In this document: in pieces, positions 9,119 through 16,509 of the stretch
Layout of the letters: the number at the start of each line of letters is the position of its first letter
Position numbering within the stretch: position 1 is the first letter of the stretch
Source of the DNA: Saprospiraceae bacterium
GTDB lineage: Bacteria; Bacteroidota; Bacteroidia; Chitinophagales; Saprospiraceae
NCBI GenBank assembly: GCA_016719855.1
Contig: JADJYH010000010.1
Span: forward strand, 1-64,000
Reading direction: 5' to 3'
Length of the DNA stretch: 64,000 nucleotides
The notes under the pieces: generated by a model
What the model was told of the DNA's origin: nothing
The model's input: only the letters and a program-made list of their open reading frames with translations
Database searches by the model: none
Program-made: the position numbers and the translations under genes

Positions 9119-11284
9119 AATCCGACTGCCCGACATACCGCCGTTCCACCGGATGCTGAGGAGGCTGAAGGCCAACGGCTTCCTGCTCGGCGTGGACAGC
9201 TACCTGCGGGTGGCGGAATATTGGCAGGCCGTGGAGACAAACGAGGCGCTGACCACTGAAGCACTAAAGGCGCAACTCAGCGCCCTGCTTTGCCGCTCGG
9301 CGGAACAGCAGGAACTGTTCGGGCAGGTCTTCGACACGTTTTTACCGAAGGGAATAAAACCTTTGGAAAACGATGGGGAAAACAGGCCGACACAGGAACA
9401 ACGCACTGATTTGAACCCTCCGACGCCCATCAAAACTGACGATAAAAAACGCCCGACGAGCATCCCCGAACGCCCATTTGCCCCACCGAACCCTTCGGAA
9501 AAAATCGCCCCGTGCTGCCGTTGCTCAATTTCCCCGAAGAGCCGCTGCGGGTCTGGAACCTCACCGAGATGGGCCCAGCGATGACGCCGCTGCAAGAAAA
9601 AGTGTGGACGGACTCGACCGAATGGGACGTGCCGGGCACCATCCGGGCCATCACCCGTGCGGGCGGCTTCCCGAAGCTGGTCTTCAAAAAACGGAAGCAG
9701 GCGCCCCGCTACCTCGCCCTCATCGAGCAGCAAAGCCCACGGGACCATTTGGCGGGTTACGCCGCCGAACTCGTCAAGGAAATCAACCGCCGTGACCTCG
9801 AAGCGGAGTTTTATTTTTTCGATAAAAACCCCGGCCACTGCTGGAAGGAGCAGCGGGAGCAGCAAACGCATATCAGCATCGAGCGGCTGCGCAGCGAGTG
9901 GAGCGGGGCGAGGCTGCTGCTGTTGAGTCATGCCTCGCATTTCGTGAACCCGGCCACCGGGACGCCGAGCAACCTGGCGCTGGAACTCCCCGACGACTTC
10001 TCGAACGTGGCGCTGCTGGCCACCAATGCCAACGTGGAATGGGGCGCTGCCGAGCGCTCGCTGTCGAGCCTGATGCCCGTGGTGCCCATGAGCGTGGAGG
10101 GCCTCGGCAAACTGATGGCCGCTTGGAACGGCGCTGCGCAACCGAGTTTCGAGGAGTGGCAGGCGATACTGCCGGAGCAATCGCCGCCCAAGCTCACGGA
10201 CGGCTACCGCCAGCTCGACCCCTCCGAGGTGTTCATGGAGGTCTATCGCTACCTCGGCAACGAGGCGTTTGTCTGGCTCTGCGCCTGTGCGGTCTATCCC
10301 GAACTCTATTTCGAACTGACCTGCATCCTGCACGACGAGGCCATTCCGCTCGCCGCCGACCTGAGCGAGTGGCAGCGGAACGAGCGCTGGAACCAAGCGC
10401 TGCGCCTCCTCAGCCGCCTCGAATGGTTCCGCAAGGGCGAGCTTCCCGAAACGCTGGCCGAGGAACTGAAAAAGAACCTGACGCCCGCCGACCTGCTGTT
10501 GGTGGAGGGCGAAATCAAGCGGATACTGGCCATTTCGAAGAACCAGGTCAGCGAACAAAGCTATGCCGCCGAGCTGCGCAACGAGCTGTTCGATTGGCTT
10601 GCTTCGCAAAGCTTCCGGGTGCTTTGGATTGACGATAGGCCGCAGAACAACCAGCAATACCGGGATTCTTGGTCGAAAACGCTGGGCATCCATTTCAAAC
10701 TGGCCACGACCAGTTCGGAGGCGCACGGCTACTTGAACAACGAGCGTTTCGACCTCGTCATCTCCGACCTCGGCAGGCCGGGCGAGGAGCTTACTGGGCA
10801 AATCACGCTGGACATCGTGGCCAAGCGGGCACCCGTTGTCTTTTTCACGAACAAGCGGGGGCTGAACTTGCGTGGCACCCTTTTGAGTGCTGGCGCAATG
10901 GAAGTGACGAACTCGGTGGGCGTGTTGAGCGAGTTGGTGCGGGAGGAGTTGCGGAAGAAATTTCCGTTGATGGAGCAGGTGCCGGAGGTGCCGGATTTGG
11001 ATTTGTCGGGGTTGGAGAATGTGGAGGTGCAGGAGAAGAAGGGTAAAAAGGAGAAGGTAGCGCCGCAGAAAAAAGCGACAAAAAAAGCACAACCACCTGT
11101 TAATGAACAAGTGCGGAAAGACCAAGAAATGCTGCAAAAGCTGGGCTTTTTTGAGGGGGTAGTGGATGGGATTGCGGGGGATGAATACCGAAATGCTGTA
11201 AAGGCTTTCCAAGGTTCTATTATAAATTTTCCAATGGATGGGATTGCTGGCCCACAAACTAGAGCTGCGATGGAAAAATATTGA
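9111..11284 (+). CDS. SAV_2336N/vWA-like - receiver - peptidoglycan-binding fusion, frameshifted
   Basis: About 724 residues. Residues 1-75 resemble the SAV_2336 N-terminal (CoxE-like) module that precedes vWA domains in conflict systems (MLRRLKANGFLLGVDSYLRV). A vWA-like Rossmann region follows (RYLALIEQQSPRDHLAGY), but the MIDAS DxSxS is not seen, so it is probably metal-free. Around residues 500-625 there is a response-regulator receiver fold (FRVLWIDDR; acceptor Asp in LVISDLGRPGE). After a lysine-rich linker the last 55 residues match a peptidoglycan-binding-1 domain (GVVDGIAGDEYRNAVKAFQ). One C is probably missing in the C4 run near 9508. Its place after MoxR and CHAT suggests the third, regulatory subunit of a ternary complex. 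Confidence 0.75.
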
Positions 11285-11295
11285 AAGAAAAACAA

Positions 11296-12217
11296 ATGCA
11301 GCAGCAGCAAACTTCGCAAACGTATGAGGAAGCGGCGAGTGCGATGCCTGATTTCGAGGAAAAAAAAGTGCCGAAAAAGCAGGAGATTTTGGATTTATTG
11401 GCGAATGGGGATGTAGATAAAGCCATTAAGGAATTGCGGGTTTTAATGCCGGAGGATAATACGGTTTTGAATTTGACGAGTCAATATAATCGGCTTAAAA
11501 GAGAACGTCAACAAGGCATCATAAGCAATGAAAATGCTAATTTAACGAATAATCAGATTGTCAATTCCCTGATACAGATTGCAAGAAAATTGCCGGATGA
11601 TATGGGCGATGAGGCAGGTAATGCAAATACGGAATTTGACGACAATTCCACTTATGTTTATATCGAATATGCAAGTGTAAAATGAAGAATACGCACAGGA
11701 TATCAAGTTATTTAGAAGGAAATAATATTGAGTCTATACTTGATGTAAAATATATGCGCAATGGAGAGGAAATGCGAGGATTTTATTCAACGCACTATGG
11801 ATGTTTGTGAAGCAGTTATTTTAGTGGTTTCTTAGGGAGCTTACAGTCACCTTCGCTGATTAAAAAATTTGATTATTTATTTGGGTCAGAATTTTTGAAG
11901 AAGAAGTTTTTCTGCTGCGCCTTAGATACTGATTTTAAAAATCCAACATATTTAAGCAAATGCAATGGGTGAAATTGATGATAAATATAGAACATTAAAG
12001 GAACAATATCAAACCTCAGCAAAGCAGCTCAAATGAGGAAGGCTAATGATGGCAAATGAATAGTTATTTAGAAATTAAAGAGCTTTTACCCAAAATATTC
12101 AACAGGCTAAGTCATGTTCAACTCATAGATATAAGCGGAGATAATTTCGAGCGTGGGATGCGGGAAATTGTCAATTTCCTTCGCCCACCGACCAGCAAAA
12201 GGCTGGTGTTTAAATGA
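11296..12217 (+). CDS. EAD11 protein followed by a fragmented TIR-like effector domain
   Basis: The first 60-110 residues carry an Effector-Associated Domain 11 signature: LANGDVDKAIKELRVL, then LTSQYNRLKRERQQGIISNE and NLTNNQIVNSLIQIA. The frame stops at 11685, but coding-like sequence continues through at least four frame changes to 12217. Pieces include YMRNGEEMRGF, MDVCEAVILVVS, SPSLIKKFDYLFG, ALDTDFKNPTYL and HVQLIDISGDNFERGMREIV, an order that fits a TIR-type nucleotide-binding fold. The start is the ATG at 11296 (TTG at 11281 overlaps the upstream stop). The end overlaps the next ATG as ATGA. The segment is markedly AT-rich compared with both neighbours, suggesting a recent arrival. 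Confidence 0.6.
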
Positions 12218-15200
12218 AATCCAATGGCAGCACAACGTCGGCGAGGTTCAAAACCTCGCCGACGTTTCTGGCAAACCAAAACAATCCACTCATGCCCAAC
12301 CTCTCGCACTCCTCGTCGGCATCAACGACTACCAGCAGAACGGCAAAACCACCGTGCCCAACCTCACGGGCTGCGTCAATGACATCAACATCTTTGAAGC
12401 CTATTTGAAAAAGCGGTTCCCGGAGGCCAACCGGAAAATCGTGAAGCTGCTGGAGGGCGATGCCACTTATGAAAACGTCGTCAAAAACTTCGGCCCGGCG
12501 CACCTCGCACAGGCGGGGGCGGGCGACATCGTGGTGTTTGCGTACAGCGGCCACGGCAGCCGGGAATTGGCGGCACCGGAGTTCGCCCAGTACTTCCCGG
12601 AGGGCATGATGGAGACACTCGTGCTGGCCGACAGCCGCTGGCCCGACAAATACGACCTCGCCGACAAGGAACTGGCCGTGCTGATTGACCGGGTCGCCCA
12701 GAAAGGGGCGCATGTGGCGGTGGTTTTGGACTGTTGCCATTCGGGTTCCGGCACCCGCAACCTCGATGACTTTTCGCTCGGCAGAACCCGCCAAGCCTCC
12801 GACCGGACGCAGCCCCGGCAACTCGCCGATTACCTCGGTGGCCATTTTGCGCAGCACCCAAAAGACTTCCACCTGCCCGCCAGTCGCCACGTACTGCTGG
12901 CCGCCTGCGACAAAAAGGAAAAGGCGCACGAGACGAGGAACAGCCGGGGCTTGTTTTCCACTATTTTGATGGGCGTTTTGAATGAAACCCATTACCAGCA
13001 GGGGATTTCGTACACGCAGTTGTTCACCGAAATCAGACTCAAAGCCGCCAAAAACACCAGCGACCAGCACCCGCAAATCGAGACTTACGGCTATTTCAAC
13101 GGGCTGCAAGGCTTCCTCGGCATGGGCAGCCCTGCGCCGGATGTGCCGGTCAAAGTGTTTTTCCAAGATGGCCGTTGGAACGTGACGATGGGAGCCATGT
13201 CCGGCCTGCCCACCACGAAGGCGCAGCCCGCCACTTTTGAAATCCTGAAAAACGGAGCGGTGGTCGGCGTGGCCAAAACCGTGACCGTGGGCGTGGACGA
13301 GAGCAGCCTTCACCTGGAATTTGAGGCCAACGAAAACGAGCAGTACGACGCCCGATTGACCAGCACACCAGAGCCGCCCCTGTTTTTTCAACTAAAAGCC
13401 AAAAAGGCCGACGCTGCTGCCGCAATGAAGGCGCTGGCGGTGTTCAAACCCCTGTATTTCAGCTTGCAGCGCGATTTTGCGAACGCCGCTTACAGCCTCG
13501 AAATTGGTGAAAATGAGCTGCGAATCATCCGCAATGCCGACCAGCTTTACCTACGCACCTTGCAGGGCAACGATTGGGAACCGATGTTCAAGGATGCGTT
13601 CGAGAAAGTTGGAAATGATAGCCCGATGGGAGAAGACCATCCAATTGGACAACCCCGAAACGAGGCTTCTGGTGAAAGGCGGAAGCTTTGGCCAGCCACT
13701 TAAAAAGGACGTGGAAATGGTGCTGTCCGAGCTGGACGCCAACGGCAAAGTGGTTTTTCAGCATATTGGAAGCGAGGCCACCATTGATATTTTGCAAGAA
13801 GAAGGTGTCGAAAACAAGGTGCCGTTCAAGCTCGAAATCAGGAACAACGCCAGCAAGGCCCGGCACTGTGCCCTGTTTTTTGGAAGCAGCAATTATCGCC
13901 TCATCAAAGCGTACAACGATGAAATACCAGCGAACAGCACGGTGAACGCCTTGCACGGCCAATTTCAAACTGAACAACGGCCAGCCGGAAACCAGTATCT
14001 TGAAATTGATAGTGAGCAACAAGCCCATCCACCCCGAATTGCTGGAACAGCAAAACACCTTCAAGCTGGGCGGAACCTTGTCTTTTTGGAAAAGCAAGGA
14101 CCTGCTCGGCGTCAGGGGCGACCTGCGTGGGAGCACCCGCAGCATTGATATTTTCGATGAAAACGACGAGACACCACAGGGCGACCTGCACGATTGGTAC
14201 AGCGTGAACCTGAAAGTGCAGTGCGTTGGCCAAGCTCCGGGCGTGGGGCGAAAGTCATTTCCTTGGCCAATAATTTCATCAAAATACTGGCGCACCCGAC
14301 CTTCCGCTCCGGCGTTGGGCTGGTGCCCGTGCATTCGGGCAGCCGCAACGTGGAGCCGATGGCCGTGGTGAACGAGCTTGCAAGGCTTTCGGGCGTGGAG
14401 GTGCTCCAATTTGGCAGCAGCACAAGGGACACTGCGCCCGCAAACATGCTCGAACTCACCGACCTGCAAAACGAGGCCAGCCTTGCCGAAAACCCGCTCC
14501 AAATGGAAATCGCCGCCAACCTCCAAAACACGGACGAACTGGAGGAGTCGCTGCTCCCCTTGACTTTTGACGGCGAGCACCTGATTCCCGTAGGCATTGC
14601 GGAGCGAATGGAAAACGGCAATGCGCTCGTGAGCATCTCGCACTTGCCGGAAACGGAGGACAATCGCCGCAGCCTCGGCAAAGCGCTGAAAATGGTCTTC
14701 CTGAAATTGGTGCTGCGCAAAGACAAGGTGCAGTACCTGCGCTGGGTGGATTACAGCGGCAGCAAACCGGAACGCCGCTCGGAGGGGCTGAAAGACAAAG
14801 TTGGCAAGGCCAAAAAAATCCTGCTCCTCACCCACGGCATCATTGGCGACACAGAGGGCATGGCCATTTTTGCGCAGCAACTGGTGAAAAACAAGGGCGA
14901 AAAAGGCAAGCCATTCGACCTCGTGCTGACGTTTGACTACGAAAACCTGAATACGCCCATCGAGGACACGGCGGGCAAATTGGAGGAAATGCTACGACTG
15001 GAAGCGGGCATCAGCGCCGAAAGCGGCAAGAAAATCACCATCGTTGCGCATTCGATGGGCGGTTTGGTGAGCCGTTATTTCATCCAAAACCTCGGCGGGG
15101 AAAAAGTGGTGAAGCATCTCGTTTTGGCTGGTACGCCCAACAGCGGCTCGGCCCTTGCAAAGATCACGACCTACCGGGACTACGCCATTCCCGTGCTGAC

Positions 15201-15621
15201 GCTGCTGGTCAACCTGCCCTGGGGCCTGCCCGCAGCCGCCACGGTCTTGGGCGTTCTGCAAAAATCGAAGACCGTGACCCATACGCTGGCGCAAATGGGC
15301 GAGGACAGCGATTTTATCAGCAACCTCAACAAAGGCGATTTGCACGGGGTGCGTTGCAGCGTTTTAGCAGGGCATCTGGACAAGTTCTTGGCACACAATG
15401 CCGATAAAAAGAAACTGATGGACAGGGTGTATTCGCTTGGCGGCAAGTTGTTTTACGGCAATGCGCCGAACGACCTTGCTGTGAGCGTGGGCAGCATCAA
15501 ATCGTTACCCAAGTGCAAACCCGCTGTAAAATCAACGGATGTGGACTGCCATCATTTGTGCTATTTTGATGAGGTGGGAAGTGCGGGCGTGTTGGTGAAA
15601 TTGCTGGGTGGGAAAAATTAG
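12214..15621 (+). CDS. caspase (C14) - alpha/beta hydrolase fusion, frameshifted
   Basis: About 1,135 residues. The N-terminal caspase-like domain (LALLVGINDYQ onward) has the dyad His in YSGHGS and Cys in LDCCHSGS, so it should be active. After a beta-rich middle region, the C-terminal 280 residues form an alpha/beta hydrolase (LLLTHGIIGD oxyanion region; nucleophile elbow VAHSMGGLVS), like lipase-type domains fused to caspases in Bacteroidota. Frame changes occur between 12228 and 12290, near 13600 (A run), 13965 (T run) and 14240 (G4 run). The ATG at 12214 overlaps the upstream stop as ATGA. It is the last gene of the operon; predicted role is protease plus membrane-lipid or ester hydrolase effector. 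Confidence 0.82.
12234..12266. repeat. palindromic element, copy 1 (15-bp arms, 3-bp loop)
   Basis: AACGTCGGCGAGGTT and its exact reverse complement are separated by CAA, inside the first codons of the caspase gene, where it encodes NVGEVQNLADV. A second copy with GGGG for GGCG lies at 55545-55577 inside an unrelated membrane-protein gene. Confidence 0.85.
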
Positions 15622-15650
15622 AAACAAGCTTGAATCCATATCTGAAACAA

Positions 15651-15684
15651 AAAAGTCTCCAAGGAATTATCCTTGAAAGGCTCT
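15651..15684 (-). terminator. tRNA cluster terminator, distal
   Basis: An imperfect hairpin around CAAGGAATTATCCTTG is followed on the minus strand by a T-rich run (TTTTTTG). It resembles the perfect palindrome at 16141-16170, which sits in the same position after tRNA-Val. Confidence 0.6.
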
Positions 15685-15691
15685 TGTCAGG

Positions 15692-15764
15692 TGGGCGCAC
15701 ACGGATTCGAACCGCGGACCCTCCCGATTGGAAATCGGGATGCGCTGAACCTGGCTATGCACCC
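15692..15764 (-). tRNA. tRNA-like gene, anticodon loop reads TCC (Gly-type), shortened D arm
   Basis: A 73-base tRNA-like sequence with a paired acceptor stem (GGGTGCA / TGCGCCC), intact T arm with GGTTCGAATCC and anticodon stem CCCGA/TCGGG closing loop TTTCCAA. The D arm is about 3-4 bases shorter than in the neighbouring tRNA-Val. Its 3' half is identical over 34 bases to tRNA-Val (15690-15723 equals 16177-16210), so it is probably a chimera or degenerate duplicate; function is doubtful. Confidence 0.45.
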
Positions 15765-15830
15765 GTGTTTTCAGCTCGAAAAGCCTTCAGAGCCAAGCTC
15801 GTAAAGGCGTCAGGGGGGCGGCCTGGCGGT

Positions 15831-15882
15831 GACCCTCCCGATTGAAAATCGGGATGCGCTGAATCAGTTGAGCTATGCGACC
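15831..15882 (-). pseudogene. tRNA 5'-half fragment (Glu-type anticodon TTC)
   Basis: Acceptor 5' strand, D arm and anticodon arm (loop TTTTCAA in a CCCGA/TCGGG stem) are present, but no T arm or 3' acceptor strand follows. The GIY-YIG gene's stop codon (15873-15875) is formed by bases of this fragment. Confidence 0.6.
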
Positions 15883-16124
15883 ATACCGGCCAGTTTTTTC
15901 AAGGTGACTTTTGATTTGAGTTTTTTTAACCGACGCTCCTCTTCGTATGCGATGGCCTTTGTTTCGTATGCTTTCTGGTACACGATTTTCCAATCTTTGG
16001 CCTTGGCCGTGAACCCATCGTGATTGGTGAGGTGCTTTTGAAGGCGCTCGGCTGGGTCAAGTTCAGTGTGGCCGATGTAGAACTTGCCCAACGATTCGGA
16101 ATAAAGGAGGTAAACATGTGCCAT
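15873..16124 (-). CDS. GIY-YIG nuclease family protein embedded between tRNA copies
   Basis: An 83-residue single-domain GIY-YIG endonuclease-fold protein. It starts MAHVYLLYSESLGKFYIGHT (GIY-YIG appears as VYLL...YIG) and retains an EERRLKKLKS helix typical of the small UPF0213-like branch. Start ATG at 16124. The gene lies between the tRNA-Val terminator and the tRNA half at 15831-15882, and its stop TAG is the first TAG of the tRNA sequence GGTCGCATAGC. In Bacteroidota such small GIY-YIG genes often sit beside tRNA or rRNA genes. Function is unknown; DNA nicking or a role in spread of the unit is possible. Confidence 0.85.
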   Translation of the reverse strand: MAHVYLLYSESLGKFYIGHTELDPAERLQKHLTNHDGFTAKAKDWKIVYQKAYETKAIAYEEERRLKKLKSKVTLKKLAGMVA

Positions 16125-16140
16125 AATTGATGAAAAAGAA

Positions 16141-16170
16141 AAAGCCTTCAAGGAATTCCTTGAAGGCTTT
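16141..16170 (-). terminator. tRNA-Val terminator, perfect 30-bp palindrome
   Basis: AAAGCCTTCAAGGAA followed by its exact reverse complement. On the minus strand it is followed by a T-rich stretch, directly after the tRNA-Val 3' end. It separates the tRNA from the GIY-YIG gene. Confidence 0.8.
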
Positions 16171-16178
16171 GAATTGGG

Positions 16179-16253
16179 TGGGCGCACACGGATTCGAACC
16201 GCGGACCCTCTGCTTGTAAGGCAGATGCTCTGAACCAGCTGAGCTATGCGCCC
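16179..16253 (-). tRNA. tRNA-Val (TAC)
   Basis: A complete 75-base cloverleaf: acceptor GGGCGCA/TGCGCCC, D arm GCTCAGCTGGTTCAGAGC, anticodon stem TCTGC/GCAGA with loop CTTACAA (anticodon TAC) and T arm with GGTTCGAATCC. A full CCA is not encoded. Transcribed from the promoter near 16358 through the degenerate tRNA copy upstream. Confidence 0.93.
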
Positions 16254-16265
16254 TGATTTTTTTGT

Positions 16266-16332
16266 CGCATTCGAACCGCTGACCCTCCCGACTGAAAATC
16301 GGGATGCTCTGAACCAGCTGAGCTATGCGCCC
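16266..16332 (-). pseudogene. tRNA-like copy (anticodon TTC, Glu-type) with broken T arm and 3' acceptor
   Basis: The 5' portion is identical to tRNA-Val through the D arm (GGGCGCATAGCTCAGC...). The anticodon stem is CCCGA/TCGGG with loop TTTTCAG. After GGTTCGAAT the sequence turns to GCGACAAAAAAATC and cannot pair to close the T arm or acceptor. It abuts tRNA-Val and is first in the transcript. Confidence 0.6.
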
Positions 16333-16357
16333 TTTTGCTTTTCTTTCAAAGCGGGCG

Positions 16358-16365
16358 CAAATATA
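16358..16365 (-). promoter_or_regulatory. Bacteroidota-type -7 box (TATATTTG) of the tRNA cluster
   Basis: On the minus strand TATATTTG matches the TAnnTTTG consensus and lies about 25 bases before the first tRNA base. A TTG about 21 bases further upstream could serve as the -33 element. The string TATATTTGCGCC is shared with the tRNA-Leu promoter at 30538. Confidence 0.7.
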
Positions 16366-16509
16366 GTTGCATATTTTATTCTAGGGCAACTCTTGTCAAA
16401 AAAAATCAAAAAATATTTTGGAGGCAGGAGAGAACACTTGCCCCGCTTGATTCCTTTACCTTTATGTTCGATTTTTTGAATACAAAACAAAAGGCAAGAC
16501 AATCAGACC

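Noticed and set aside
9200..11257. Long open frame on the minus strand (about 685 codons)
   Set aside because: It is antisense to the vWA/receiver gene, which has clear domains; the antisense translation is rich in His/Leu/Arg/Gln with no motif, typical of a high-GC shadow frame.
12210..13391. Minus-strand open frame opposite the caspase gene
   Set aside because: The plus frame carries caspase catalytic motifs; the antisense product has no recognisable features.
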